Of a stretch of DNA of 64,000 nucleotides, positions 52,866 through 63,700 are shown one piece after another. Within the stretch, counting starts at the first letter, position 1. Every line of letters starts with the position of its first letter. Made by a program: the position numbers and the translations under genes. This stretch comes from Alistipes provencensis. Lineage in GTDB: Bacteria > Bacteroidota > Bacteroidia > Bacteroidales > Rikenellaceae. The stretch covers positions 1,340,397-1,404,396 of the forward strand of contig NZ_LT559262.1 of NCBI RefSeq assembly GCF_900083545.1. The letters are read 5' to 3'. The notes beneath the pieces are model-generated. The model searched no databases, had not been told where the DNA came from, and saw nothing but the letters and a program-made list of their open reading frames with translations.

Positions 52866-55828
52866 CAATGCACCTCTTCGGCACGGGTGGGCGGCGGCCC
52901 CTGATAGGAACGCTGCATGCCGCCGAAATCCAGCACGATCTTCTGGAGCACCGTGCCGGCGTCGCCGCACAGGATTTTCAGCGTGTGGCGTCCGGGCTTG
53001 CCGATGTGGAGCGTCGTCTTGTTCACCCGGCAATTCCGAAGCACGCTCTCGTACCAGATCTGGGCATATTCGATCGACGAGGTCGAGGGGTTCATCACCG
53101 GACCTTCGTCGATGCAGACGCCGTACTGGGTTTCGAGGTTCGTCGCCTCGTGTCCGGCGTATCCCCGGTCGGCGCTGATCACGAAAGTCGGCAGTACATA
53201 GGTGTAAACGTCGACCGAACCTTGTTCGAACGTGTAGAAATCGTATTCCACGCAGGGAACTTCCCGTCGCCGGGTATTCTGTTTCGGCATCGTCGGATCG
53301 CCCAGTTGGAGCGCCGTGTTCTCGATGCCGAGGTTCGGAACGGGGCGGATGCGGATCGCATCGTTCTCGCGTTTGCGGTGGTAATCCGCCGCCGGGATCG
53401 AGATATATCCGTTGTGCTGGACGTACACCCCTTTCAGTTCTTCGCGGGAGGGGGAGGCCGGATTGAACACCGAAACCAGCACGCGGCGACTCTCCCCGTT
53501 CTCGGCGGTGATCGTCAGGCTGCCCGACACCTCGTCTCCGACGGGGACCTTCGTCCAGTCCACCGACACCTCGATCCGCTCTTCGGAGCGCGTCGTGCCT
53601 GCGTTCCGGCTCAGCACGATCCAGTCGTCGCTGGCGGAAGCGCTCCATCGCAGCGGTTCGCGTCCCTTGTTGTAGACGTCCACGAAAGAAGACCGGCGCA
53701 GGAACGTATTGAACGTCGGGAGCATGTGGAAACTGCGCAGTCCTTTCATCACATCCTCGCCTTCGGCCGCGATTCCCAGTTCGGCTTGCGGTGCGAGCGA
53801 TGCGCTCCGCAGTTCGGGAAGCTGGAAGTAGGAGGAGGCGAAGCCTTGGTTCATCGTCATCACATGGTCCCACTTGCCGCCGAGTAGGGCGTTGTAGCCC
53901 GCCGTGATTACCCGCAGGCTATCGTGGCACATGCGGCTCTCGGCGGCCAGCGCGTCGGTTGCTGCGCGCTGCTGCGTGGCGTAGCGGCGGTTCTGTTGGC
54001 CGCGGAGGACCATTCGGTTCAGCAGTTCGCAGGCTTTCACCGGATAGTAGAGCACTTGGTAGAAGCACGCCTTGTTCTCCTCGGGCATCCGCTCCAGCAG
54101 CGAGGTGACACGTCCGGCGATCTGTGCGTAGGCTTCCAGCCGCCGGTCGGCCTCGCGGTAGTTGGCGAAGGAGAAATCGGTGTCCGTGTTCCGCTCCTTG
54201 CCATGCTTGTCCGTGGCCCATTGGTAGCCCCAGCCCATGAATTCGGGCTTGCGGACGAATGCGAGGTGGTAGAACGTGTCGGAAATCTCCCGGAACAGGT
54301 CGAAATACTCCCGGCCCAGCAGGCCGCTCATCCACTCTGCGCGGTAATCCGCGGCGCGCCGGAAATCGAACGAGTCGATGTCCCAAGCCATCGTCAGAAA
54401 GAAGTCAACCGCGAACTCGCACGACTTGATGTCGCCGGCGTTCAGCAGCCATACGCGGTCGGCCGTCGAATCGTAGGCCTTGCGCAGCTCTTCATACATC
54501 AGCGTCGGCGAGGTGGTGTTCATCCACAGGTAGTCGTGCGGACGGCCCAGATAGGACGAGTGGTAGTAGACACCCGAACGTCCGGAGCGCTTCTGTTCCG
54601 CGGGACTGCTCAGGCGCTTCATGTAGCCGTAATTGTCGTCGGGCCAGATGATCGTCACGTCGTCGGGGAGCTGTAACCCCCGGTTGTAGACATCGAGCAC
54701 CTCCTTGTAGGGCGTGAACACCTGCGGAATTTCTTCCGCGGGCCTGCCCAATACGTCTGTCAGAATCTGCCGCTGTGCCAGCAGGGCCTCCTGCATGGTG
54801 GCTTTCCGCGCATCGAGGTCCTCGCTGCCGGCCATCGCCCGGTCGTGCAGACCCCGCAGGGCCAGCGTGTAGACGTTTTCATAGGGGGACGATGTTTCGA
54901 CCCGCTCTTTCAGCACGCGGTCCACTCCGGCCCGGTTATTCACATAGTCCCAGTCGCCCATCGTCTTCGAGTCCCACTCGCTGGCGGTGTTCAGCCCCAG
55001 CGGTTCGCAGTGCGACGAGCCGATTGCGATCCCGTAGCGGTCGGCGATCCGCATGTTCTCGGGGATTTTGTAGAATGCCGTCGTGGCGTCGTGCATCGCC
55101 GGAGCCAGATAGTTGGCCTGCAGGCGGAGCAGCAGTTCGCACACCTTCTCGTAGGTCTTCGGGCCGATGTTGCCCAGCTCCTTCTCGAAGTTTTCCTTCG
55201 CCCAGCGGTAGAGACCCCAGTCCTCGTCGTTGATGAAGATGCCGCGGTATTTCACCGAGGGGCTTTCCGACGTGAAGTCCGTGACGCGCAGCGTCAGCCG
55301 GTCGCGGTGTTTTACGGGGGCGTCGGCCCACCAGTACCACGGGCTCACGCCGATGGCGCGCGATACGGAGAGCAGTCCGTAGGCTGTGCCGCGGCGGTCG
55401 CTGCCGGCGATGACCAGCGCTTTGCGCACGCCGTGTCCCGGACGGTCGACCAGCCGGATCGCGTAACGTTCCCAGCCGCCTTCGACGGCCGAAACGTCGA
55501 TCTTTTTCGCTGCGATCAGTTCGTCGATCCAGCGGCTCTGGCCGATCGTTCCGACGATCACGGCGCAGCGGGTCTTCGCAGGAAATTCCTGCCCGGCGAC
55601 GACCGGAATTTCGCGGCCTGTCACGCGGGCTACGTCCGCGGCGAAGAGTCCGGCGGCGGTTTCCACGACCGAGGCGTCGGCCGCATCGTAGCAGACGGCG
55701 GCGCAGTCTGCGGCGACCAGCTCGAAGTCCGTGCGGGCCACAGCCCGTTCGGTCAGCGTGACCTGCGCTTGCAGCGCGGCGGCCTGCATCCACAGCAGGG
55801 TTAAGGTCAAGAGGGTTTTTCGTATCAT
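52865..55828 (-). CDS. GH115-family alpha-glucuronidase
   Basis: 987 residues, the usual GH115 length, with a signal peptide (MIRKTLLTLTLLWMQAAALQAQ). An N-terminal domain (about 25-190) precedes the TIM barrel with VKYRGIFINDEDWGLYRW and IGSSHCEPL, and a long C-terminal beta domain closes the protein. GH115 removes (4-O-methyl)glucuronic acid from xylan, or in other branches glucuronic acid from arabinogalactan. It is the last gene of the SusCD operon, 76 bp after the Big_2/F5-8C lipoprotein gene; a terminator-like hairpin lies in that gap. Confidence 0.92.
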   Translation of the reverse strand: MIRKTLLTLTLLWMQAAALQAQVTLTERAVARTDFELVAADCAAVCYDAADASVVETAAGLFAADVARVTGREIPVVAGQEFPAKTRCAVIVGTIGQSRWIDELIAAKKIDVSAVEGGWERYAIRLVDRPGHGVRKALVIAGSDRRGTAYGLLSVSRAIGVSPWYWWADAPVKHRDRLTLRVTDFTSESPSVKYRGIFINDEDWGLYRWAKENFEKELGNIGPKTYEKVCELLLRLQANYLAPAMHDATTAFYKIPENMRIADRYGIAIGSSHCEPLGLNTASEWDSKTMGDWDYVNNRAGVDRVLKERVETSSPYENVYTLALRGLHDRAMAGSEDLDARKATMQEALLAQRQILTDVLGRPAEEIPQVFTPYKEVLDVYNRGLQLPDDVTIIWPDDNYGYMKRLSSPAEQKRSGRSGVYYHSSYLGRPHDYLWMNTTSPTLMYEELRKAYDSTADRVWLLNAGDIKSCEFAVDFFLTMAWDIDSFDFRRAADYRAEWMSGLLGREYFDLFREISDTFYHLAFVRKPEFMGWGYQWATDKHGKERNTDTDFSFANYREADRRLEAYAQIAGRVTSLLERMPEENKACFYQVLYYPVKACELLNRMVLRGQQNRRYATQQRAATDALAAESRMCHDSLRVITAGYNALLGGKWDHVMTMNQGFASSYFQLPELRSASLAPQAELGIAAEGEDVMKGLRSFHMLPTFNTFLRRSSFVDVYNKGREPLRWSASASDDWIVLSRNAGTTRSEERIEVSVDWTKVPVGDEVSGSLTITAENGESRRVLVSVFNPASPSREELKGVYVQHNGYISIPAADYHRKRENDAIRIRPVPNLGIENTALQLGDPTMPKQNTRRREVPCVEYDFYTFEQGSVDVYTYVLPTFVISADRGYAGHEATNLETQYGVCIDEGPVMNPSTSSIEYAQIWYESVLRNCRVNKTTLHIGKPGRHTLKILCGDAGTVLQKIVLDFGGMQRSYQGPPPTRAEEVH

Positions 55829-55850
55829 CGTTGTCTGAATTTTAAAAGTG

Positions 55851-55886
55851 GGAAAAGGCCCGAAGATTCGTTCTCCGGGCCTTTCC
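55851..55886 (-). terminator. Terminator-like hairpin between a lipoprotein gene and GH115
   Basis: GGAAAAGGCCCG and CGGGCCTTTCC pair around a 13-nt loop. On the minus strand the stem is followed by CACTTTT rather than a long T run. It would partly reduce GH115 expression relative to the upstream genes, or protect the upstream mRNA 3' end. Confidence 0.6.
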
Positions 55887-55904
55887 GATTACAGTCCCGA
55901 CAGC

Positions 55905-57080
55905 TTATTTCTTTTCGCGGCCGAGATAGATTTCGTTGATCTGGATGGTACCGCCCGGGTTGATGCCTCCGTTGGCGACTCCGCGTGCGCAGTAGAAGCC
56001 CAGATAAGGCGAGGCTGTGCTGACATCGTTCCAGCCGATGAACCGCAGGTAACGGTAGTCGTTTTCCGGAATTGCGACGTTATCCGTCAGCAGATTTTCG
56101 TAGACGTTCGGATCGGGGGTCAGCGCGACGCGTTCGGCGATGACCTCGAAGTTCGTACCGTCGTTGCTGCCTTCGATGCGGTTGAAGCCCCACCAGCGGA
56201 CGAGACGGTTGTCGTTGTTGTTACCCTCCGGACGGTGACGGATACGCACATAGTTGACCTTGCCCGGATTGTCGCCGCGGTCGATCTGGAACCAGATCTC
56301 GGCGTCGGCGGGGATGCTGCTGACCCTGCCCGGACGGTCCATCGACAGCGTCGTGCTCTCGTTGCCGTCGATAGCGGCGGTCGCACTGCTTCCGATGGAA
56401 GTGTCGGCCTTCCAGCCGTGCGAGAAGCTCATCGACCATTTGCTGCGATCCCAGTCGCCGTAGAACTCGGTGATCGTCACCTCGATCGACGCCTTGATCT
56501 CGGGATGGTTCCGGGCGGCGGCCGTGATGGTGACGCTGCCGCTTCGGTGGCAGATCATGCGGCCCGTTTCGGGGTTCACCGACGCGATTTCCGGATCGGA
56601 GGACGAGAAGACCACGCCTTCGTTCTGGTCAAGCGGCTCGACCGATACATAGAGGTTGTAACCTACTTCGGCATACGCCTCCATGGTCGGTTTGGAGAAG
56701 GCGATCGACTCGATGTCGATGGGAATCTTGTCGACGACCGTTACCGCGAAATAGGCTTCGATGCCGCCCACATAGATCGAGATCATGGTGATACCGGCTT
56801 TCTGTGCCGTGATGATGCCTTTGGGGCTGACCGTCGCCACTTCGACGTTCGATGAATAGAAGAGTTCCGCCAAGTCGGTGGCGTTCACGGGCAGTACCTT
56901 CACTTTCAGCGATACGTCTTCCGTTTCGCCGACCTCCAAGACGAGGCCGCCGCTCAACTCCTCGTCGAGCACGACGCTCTCTGCGGGAACATCCATCGTT
57001 CCCGGTTCGGGTACGCCGTCTTCACAGCCGGCGCCCAGCAGGGCCGCTGCGGCAAACAGACAAATAGTTATCTTTTTCAT
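55905..57080 (-). CDS. Big_2/F5-8C-domain surface lipoprotein
   Basis: 391 residues with lipobox LLGAGC (Cys19). Two bacterial Ig-like (Big_2) domains follow (VVLDEELSGGLVLEVGETED, GIITAQKAGITMISI; second with NPETGRMICHRSGSVTITA). A C-terminal discoidin/F5-8C-type carbohydrate-binding domain follows (IDRGDNPGKVNYVRIRH, WWGFNRIEGSNDGTNFEVIA, YRYLRFIGW). It probably presents a glycan-binding module on the surface for this locus. It resembles the adjacent protein in domain plan but has fewer Ig repeats. Confidence 0.85.
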   Translation of the reverse strand: MKKITICLFAAAALLGAGCEDGVPEPGTMDVPAESVVLDEELSGGLVLEVGETEDVSLKVKVLPVNATDLAELFYSSNVEVATVSPKGIITAQKAGITMISIYVGGIEAYFAVTVVDKIPIDIESIAFSKPTMEAYAEVGYNLYVSVEPLDQNEGVVFSSSDPEIASVNPETGRMICHRSGSVTITAAARNHPEIKASIEVTITEFYGDWDRSKWSMSFSHGWKADTSIGSSATAAIDGNESTTLSMDRPGRVSSIPADAEIWFQIDRGDNPGKVNYVRIRHRPEGNNNDNRLVRWWGFNRIEGSNDGTNFEVIAERVALTPDPNVYENLLTDNVAIPENDYRYLRFIGWNDVSTASPYLGFYCARGVANGGINPGGTIQINEIYLGREKK

Positions 57081-57110
57081 AATTTGAAAAGTCGTTTTTT
57101 CGGTTAAAGA

Positions 57111-57150
57111 TTCCGGACCCCGGCGGCCAATTCGACCGCCGGAGCCGGAA
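57111..57150 (-). other. Strong intercistronic hairpin between the two Big_2 lipoprotein genes
   Basis: TTCCGG, 2 nt, CCCGGCGG, a short loop, CCGCCGG, 2 nt, CCGGAA form a very GC-rich stem directly after the stop of the upstream gene. The minus-strand downstream T run is poor, so a transcript-stabilising or attenuating role is more likely than full termination. Confidence 0.6.
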
Positions 57151-57152
57151 AG

Positions 57153-58913
57153 TTATTCGTCGAGGCCGAGATAAAGTTCCGCGATCTGACAGGTACCGTT
57201 ATTTCCCGTAAAGTTGGCTGCCTTGCCGACAAACCGCAGGTAGCGGTAATTTACTGTCGAGGGGAACTTTACATTCGATGTCGTACGATAATCGTCGATA
57301 TTTCGGGTGCCGCCGTCGTTCGGGTCGAGCTGCGATTTGTAACTCATATCGGGCAGCTCTACATTTTCGGCAATCGGCGTCCACTCCGAATTGTCGTTGC
57401 TGCCTTCGATGAGCGTGAAACCATTCCAACGGCAGCCGCGGTCGGCGTTGCGTACACCCTGGTGCATGATGCGGAAGTAGTTTACACTCCTCGGCTGCTG
57501 CATATCGACCACGAACCAGATCGTGTCTCCGGCGCCATTCTTGCCGGGACGGTCCAGACCGAAGATCGTTGCATCGGAAGCCGGAATCGATGCGCTCGCC
57601 GTCGGGAACGAACTCGTGCCGAATACCTCGTCGAGCGCGGCCGTGGCGCTGCCGCCGGTACCCTTGATCGGTCCCGATGCCGACATGCTCCAGCCGGTGC
57701 GGTCGAGGTCGTTCGAATCGGTAATGTTCAGGGTGAAGATCACCTTCTTGGCATTGCCCTGGGCCAGACTTTTGTGGTTTTTCGCCGTAACGACTACCGT
57801 GGCTGTACCCACCTTCTTGCAGGTGATCAGGCCGTTTTCGTCGATGTCGATAAATTCGCCGTCCTTGTTGACGATCTGATACGCCACGCCTTCGTTCTGA
57901 TTCGTGGGGGTGATGACTAGGCGCGAATAGAGATCGTAGGTCGCCGTTCCGTTCTTAAGCTCGACGCTCGCCGTACCCAGCGAGTTGTTCCAGCGGCCGT
58001 CGGTAATCGTAATGGTCTCGATGTCCACCGGAACATCTTCGGCGACGGTCAGTTCGAACGATGCCGAAACTCCGTCGACCATGACGGAAATCGTCGTTGT
58101 GCCGACCGTGAGCGCCGTTACGAGTCCCTCGGCGCTGACCGTTGCGACGGTCTTGTCCGACGAATCGTAGCTTTCTGTGCGGTTCGTGGCGTTCTCGGGC
58201 TTGACGGTCGCCTTACCGGTGATATCGAGCGTTTCCCCTTTCTTCAGCGTAACGCCTTTGGTCAGTTCATCGGGCAGTGTGACTGTCTCCACGGCGACTT
58301 TCTCGACCGTGAGGGTGAAGTGAGCCGATTTGCCGTCGACGGTGACCGTGATCGTCGTTTCGCCGATTGCGATCGCCGTTACGACGCCTTCCTCGCTGAC
58401 CGAGGCGGTCGTCGGGACTGACGACTCGTAACTTTCCGTCCGCTCGGTGGCGTTTTCGGGGGTGATTGTCGCTTTGCCGGCGATATCGAGCGTTTCCCCG
58501 ATCTTCAGTGTGACGCCGTCGGCCAGTTCGGCAGGCAGCGAGATGCTTTCGACGGGAATCTTTTTCGCTTCGACCTTCACTTCGAAATGCGTGTGTTTGC
58601 CGCCCACGCTGATTGTGACCATCGCCAGACCCGGCTTCACGGCCTTCACGACGCCGGCGTCGTCGACCGAGACGGTCTCCGGGTCCGACGATTCGTAGGT
58701 TTCGGCCTTGTCCGTGGCGTTCTCGGGGCGTACCGTCACTTTGCCGGCGATGTTGGTCGTCTGGCCGACCTCCATCGTGATACCGCCGCTCAGCGACGAA
58801 TCCAGCGCGATTGCCGAGACCGGGACCACTTTGTCCGTGTCGGAACTGTCGTCACAGCCGACGCCCCACAGGACGGCCGCTGCGAACAGGAATATACTGA
58901 TTTTTTTCATCAT
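57153..58913 (-). CDS. Multi-repeat Big_2/F5-8C surface lipoprotein
   Basis: 586 residues with lipobox LWGVGC (Cys20). Three near-copies of a Big_2 repeat of about 85 residues occupy 30-290; each has a PVSAIALDSSL/PVESISLPAEL-type start, GETLDIAGKAT, PENAT and YESS. A divergent fourth Ig-like domain with KVGTATVVVTAKN follows, then an F5-8C domain (NYFRIMHQGVRN, NGFTLIEGSNDNSEWTPIAE, YRYLRFVGKA). Repeats 2 and 3 are very similar at DNA level. The repeats probably act as a stalk holding the binding domain away from the membrane. Confidence 0.87.
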   Translation of the reverse strand: MMKKISIFLFAAAVLWGVGCDDSSDTDKVVPVSAIALDSSLSGGITMEVGQTTNIAGKVTVRPENATDKAETYESSDPETVSVDDAGVVKAVKPGLAMVTISVGGKHTHFEVKVEAKKIPVESISLPAELADGVTLKIGETLDIAGKATITPENATERTESYESSVPTTASVSEEGVVTAIAIGETTITVTVDGKSAHFTLTVEKVAVETVTLPDELTKGVTLKKGETLDITGKATVKPENATNRTESYDSSDKTVATVSAEGLVTALTVGTTTISVMVDGVSASFELTVAEDVPVDIETITITDGRWNNSLGTASVELKNGTATYDLYSRLVITPTNQNEGVAYQIVNKDGEFIDIDENGLITCKKVGTATVVVTAKNHKSLAQGNAKKVIFTLNITDSNDLDRTGWSMSASGPIKGTGGSATAALDEVFGTSSFPTASASIPASDATIFGLDRPGKNGAGDTIWFVVDMQQPRSVNYFRIMHQGVRNADRGCRWNGFTLIEGSNDNSEWTPIAENVELPDMSYKSQLDPNDGGTRNIDDYRTTSNVKFPSTVNYRYLRFVGKAANFTGNNGTCQIAELYLGLDE

Positions 58914-58937
58914 CGTAAGTTTATCGGTTTATGCACT

Positions 58938-60773
58938 CTACCAGCCGGGATTCTGTACGAGCATATCGCTGCGCTTGATTTCGTCCAGCGGAATGGGGTA
59001 GAGGTAGTTCTTTTTCTTGAAGACGCGGGTCTGCAGTTTCGTGCGGGTGTAGTAGGCGGGCTGGGGCTGATCGACGTTCATACCGTGGAAATCACCGCCC
59101 TGACCGCCCTCGCCGGGCGCCTTGTCGGCAATCATCCAGCGTCGCACGTCGAAATAGCGCTGCCCTTCGGTGGCCAGTTCGATGCGGCTCTCGCGGCGGA
59201 TCGCCTCGCGCTGCAGCGTCTGGTCACCCTCGATGGCGGGATTGAGGGTCTCCAGATCTTCCAGTCCGGCACGCCGGCGCACCATGTTGACGTATTTCAG
59301 CACGTCCTTGTTGCCCGGATCCACTTCGTTGAGCATCTCGGCATAGAGCAGGTAGAACTCCGCCAGACGGAAGATGATCACCGGACGGTACTTCGAAGTC
59401 ACGGCACCGGAGATGTTGCCGCCGTAGACCGTGCGGTTCATGCGCTTGTAGAGCAGGTAGCCCGTCAAGGGGGCGCCGTCGGCCACCGAGTTGTCGTCCT
59501 TGCCGCCGCGGTAGAACTGGATCTCCTGATTGCTCATGTGCCACTTCATGCCCGAGAAGGTGACGGTGTTGTAGAAACGGGGTTCGCGGTCGATGTACAT
59601 TTTCGATACCTGAACGTCGTTGTACGTTCCCATCTCGGCCTCGTTGGCCGGGTAGAGTTCCGACTTGGGCAGGAACGAGGTGGCCTTGACCGGCTTGCCG
59701 TCCTTCATGTAGAAGTCGTCGACCAGCTCCTGAAGGACGTGGAATCCGCCCTGTCCCTGAGGCTGCGAACGCGGGGTTGCGAAAGTGTCGAATTTCTGTT
59801 CGCCCAGCTTGCCCCACGAGTTGGTCGAGGTGGCCCAGATGATCTCCTTGTTGTACTCCTGAAACAGATTGTAGAGGTCTTTGTCCGGATTGCCCGTGTT
59901 GACGAGTTCGTAGCGGCTGCCCGATTCGGCGTAGTCGAGGAAATCGCGCAGACGGTCCACCGCCGTTTGCAGTTTCGAGTCGTCCCGGTCGGGGAAGAGC
60001 CGTTTTCCGTCCTTGTTCGTCAGCGCCACTGCCTCGGACCATCCGCCGTTGAAGAGCGGGCTGGCGGCATAGACCCACAGCTTGGCGCGCAACGCCAGCG
60101 CAACGCCTTTGGTGGGTACGGCGCGGAGGTTCTCGTTGTCGTGGTAAGGCTCCTGAGCCATCTCCTCCATGCACTCCTTCAGCTCCTTGTCGATGAAGGC
60201 GATCACCTCGTCGAGCGAATTGCGCGGAAGGTCGAGGTCGTCACCCAATTTCATCGAATGGTCGACGATGGGAACAGGGCCGTACATCTCCATCAGGTAA
60301 TAGTGGTAAGCCGCACGCATGAAACGGACGTTGGCCTTGTAGAGTTTGATCTCCGCCTCGGTCAGACGGGCGGCGTCGGGACCTCCCTCGTCCACGATCG
60401 GACGGGCCTGTTCCAGAAAGATGTTGGCCTGCCGGATGCTCTCGTAGAGCGTGTTCCAGCGCTGCGAATTGCCGTTGGACGAGTTCCACTCGGTGTACTT
60501 GCCGGCGTTGTTGGCCAGTCGCGTGTAGATTTCGTCGGTGTATGCGGCCCATGGATTTCCCATCGGGCTGTCCGTGACCCAGACGGCCGAATAGTCCGGA
60601 CGGTTGTTGAAGACCTGAGAGTACCATTTCTTGGTGCGGTCGACATTGCTGAATACCTGCGAGATGTCGGAAATGCCGCCGGCCAGCTCGTCGGATACGT
60701 CGAGGAAACTGCACGACCAGACTGTGCAGGCCAGCAGTCCGAAGGAAAGTATTTTTACAAAATTCTGTTTCAT
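58938..60773 (-). CDS. SusD/RagB-family surface lipoprotein
   Basis: 611 residues with lipobox TVWSC (Cys21) followed by SFLDVSDE. The SusD helices include LTEAEIKLYKANVRFMRAAY and HYYLMEMYGPVPIVDHSM, and the C-terminus has FRLAEFYLLYAEMLNEVDPG and ERYFDVRRWM-like sequence ending in the NYLYPIPLDEI motif. It is the glycan-binding partner of the SusC encoded 16 bp upstream. Target is probably a glucuronic-acid-bearing polysaccharide, from the GH115 in the same operon. Confidence 0.95.
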   Translation of the reverse strand: MKQNFVKILSFGLLACTVWSCSFLDVSDELAGGISDISQVFSNVDRTKKWYSQVFNNRPDYSAVWVTDSPMGNPWAAYTDEIYTRLANNAGKYTEWNSSNGNSQRWNTLYESIRQANIFLEQARPIVDEGGPDAARLTEAEIKLYKANVRFMRAAYHYYLMEMYGPVPIVDHSMKLGDDLDLPRNSLDEVIAFIDKELKECMEEMAQEPYHDNENLRAVPTKGVALALRAKLWVYAASPLFNGGWSEAVALTNKDGKRLFPDRDDSKLQTAVDRLRDFLDYAESGSRYELVNTGNPDKDLYNLFQEYNKEIIWATSTNSWGKLGEQKFDTFATPRSQPQGQGGFHVLQELVDDFYMKDGKPVKATSFLPKSELYPANEAEMGTYNDVQVSKMYIDREPRFYNTVTFSGMKWHMSNQEIQFYRGGKDDNSVADGAPLTGYLLYKRMNRTVYGGNISGAVTSKYRPVIIFRLAEFYLLYAEMLNEVDPGNKDVLKYVNMVRRRAGLEDLETLNPAIEGDQTLQREAIRRESRIELATEGQRYFDVRRWMIADKAPGEGGQGGDFHGMNVDQPQPAYYTRTKLQTRVFKKKNYLYPIPLDEIKRSDMLVQNPGW

Positions 60774-60789
60774 AGTTCGTTCTCCTTGA

Positions 60790-63700
60790 TTAGAAGTTCA
60801 CTTCGAGTCCCAGCGTGAAAGTGCGGGACATGGGATAACTCATACCTTGGTTGCGGTTGCCCTGTTCGGGATCCCAGTACTTGATGTCGTCCCAGACGCA
60901 GAGGTTGTTGCCCAGCATGTAGACGCGGACGGCATCGAGCCGGATTTTGCGGAGGAAGTTCTTGGGCAGGTTGTACCCGATTTCGAGGTTCTTGAAGCGC
61001 AGGAAATTGCCGCTCCGGAGCCACCATGTGCTGGGTTCCTTGTTGACGTTGTGGCTGTAATGGCTGTGCAGACGCGGCATTGTAACGTCTTGGCGCGGGT
61101 TGTCGGCCGTCCAGCGGTCGAGGAACGGCGTGCGGTAGTTGGATTTGTCCTCATACCAGTTGAAGGGCCAGAAATGGTTGTTGCCCGAGGCCAGCAGCAC
61201 CGATGAGTTGCCCGTACCTTGGAAGAAGGCGCTTACATAGAAGCCCTTGTATTCGACGTTGAGGCCAAAACCGTAGTTGATTTCGGGATTGTAGGGGTGC
61301 CCTACGCCGCGTTTCTTGTCGTTGCTGTCGATTACGCCGTCGTGGTTCAGGTCGGCATACTTGATGTCGCCCGGGCCGAGGGTTCCCTGCAGCGCGACGG
61401 TCGGAAGTCCCGGACGCAGTTCGTAGGAGTAGGTCCCGTTGGGGTTCTGCGTGCGGATGAAGTCGTCCTCGGTGTAGAGACGTTCGGCGATGTAGAGCGT
61501 GTTCTCGTTCACGCGCGTGCCGGTGATCCGCTGGTAGTCGTAGAGCTGTTTCAGCTCATCGTACTCGATGATCTTGTTGCGTGCGAAGGTGAACGTTCCG
61601 CGGGCGCTGACGCGGACCTTGCCGAAGTTGTGGCTGGCGTTCAGGCTGGCGTCGACACCCCAGTTATCCACAATACCGTAGTTCTGCCACGGTTTGGCAT
61701 GGAAGCCGGCGACACCGGGGATCGTGTTGCGCTCCAACAGGATGCTCTTGCGGCGGTTGTTGAAGTAGTCCGCCGTCAGCTCGATCTGGTTGTCGAAGAA
61801 GCCGAGGTCGATGCCGACGTTGCGCTTGGTTTCGATCTCCCAGTGGATGTCGTTGTTGATGAAACGCAGGTCGTAAATACCGGCGCCCATGCCGTTCGAG
61901 GCTGAGGTCCCGATGCCTTGGTTGAAGGTGTGGCCCTCGGTGTTGAATGTCGCCCGGTAGAGGAAGCGGTCGGTTCCCGTATTGTCGTTACCCGTGCGGC
62001 CCATCGAGAGGCGGATTTTTGCGTTGTTCATCACCCGTTTCAGTCCCTCGGGATAGAATTTTTCGTTGGAAACGAAGTAGCTGACGCCGACGGCCGGGAA
62101 GAAGCCGAAGCGGTTCTTCTTGGCGAAAGTTTCGCTGCCGGTGTAGCCGAAACTGCCCTCGATGAAATAGCGGTTGTCGTATGAATAGGTTACGCGGCCC
62201 ACGACGCTCTGTTTGCGGTAGGGAAGCACCGGATCGTTTTTTTGCTGCTCTTTCTGCATGTAGAGGATCATGGCGCTCACGTTGTGGACATAGTTGAACG
62301 TGCGCTGGTAGTTGATGGCGCCCTCGATGTATATTTTACGCAGGTAGCTCGTCGAGGTGAATTTGGGATCCTCGATTTCGGGCGATCCCGACGAGGTCGT
62401 GGTGAAGATCAGGTTGCCCTCGGCGTCACGGCCGCTGGCGTGGTAGAGGCTCGGCCAGTAGTCGCGCAGCGTCGCCGAACTGCCGTCGTAGTCGAAGCTG
62501 ACGCTTCCGCGGACGCTCAGGCCCGGGGTGATGAATTTCAGGTCCTGCTCCAGTTTGATGTTCGATTGGATTTTGACACCCCACTCCTGTCGGTAGCCCT
62601 GATTGTAGAGCATGTTGTAGGGGTTGCGGTTGTTCGAGTCGGCCTGTTTCTCGTAGGTGGCGAGCGTACCGTCGCTGTAAATGGCCGGGAAAAGGTATGA
62701 AGGCGTGTGCAGCATGAAGCTGAAGATGTCGTCGGCCGAGCGGTTGGCCGTGCGGCGGTGTACATACTGTCCCGAGAGGTCGACGCTCAGACGCGTGGTT
62801 TTGCTCACCTTCAGGTCGACGTTGCTGCGCAGGTTGTAACGTTCGAATCCGAAGTTGCTGTCGTATTTGCCGTTGGGGTTCTCCTTAAAGACGCCGTCCG
62901 ACTGGTAGTAGGCCATCGAGACGAAGTATTTGGCGTTCTCGGCGCCGCCGCGGAAATTGAGCGTGTAACGCTGGCTGTGTACGGCTTTGCGGACCAGTTC
63001 GTCGATCCACTGCGTGTTCGGATAGAGGTCGTTGTCCGCGCGGTCGCGGTAGAGCTGGATTAGTGCGGCGCTGAAGCTGGGGGTGAGTCCGTCGTTGGCC
63101 CGGGCTTCGTTGGCCAGTTCGAGGTAATCCCACGAATCGACGAACTCGGGCAGACGCTGCGGCGAGGCGATCGACTGCTCGATGCGGAACGAGATTTTGG
63201 GCCGCGAGATTGTACCGCGCTTGGTGGTTACGAGAATGACTCCGTTGGCACCCTCGGCGCCGTAGACGGCCGTCGCCGCGGCATCTTTCAGGATGCTGAA
63301 CGTTTCGATTTCGTCGGCCTCGATGTTGTTGATGTCACGGGGAATTCCGTCGACGAGCACCAGCGGGTTGGTTCCGCCCTTGAAGGTGCTGATGCCGCGA
63401 ATCCAGAACTCGGCGTCGTCGCGTCCCGGCTCGGCGCTGCGCTGGATGCTGATCAGACCTGCGAGCTGGCCTGCGAGGTTGCTCGTCAGGTTGCTCGACG
63501 AAGACTGCATCAGGTCGCGCGACCCGACGGTGGCGATCGAGCTGACCATCGCCTGACGCTTCTGCTTGCCGTAGCCGACGACGACGACCTCTTCGAGCAG
63601 GTCCGTGTCAGATTGCAGTTTGATGTTGATCACTTCGCGTCCGTCGGTCGGGAGCGTCTGCGACAGGTAGCCGATGTAGCTGACCGTGATCTGCTGTTTG

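Noticed and set aside
58587..60818. A 743-codon plus-strand open frame
   Set aside because: Antisense to susD and the Big_2 lipoprotein gene; His/Val/Leu-rich low-information translation.
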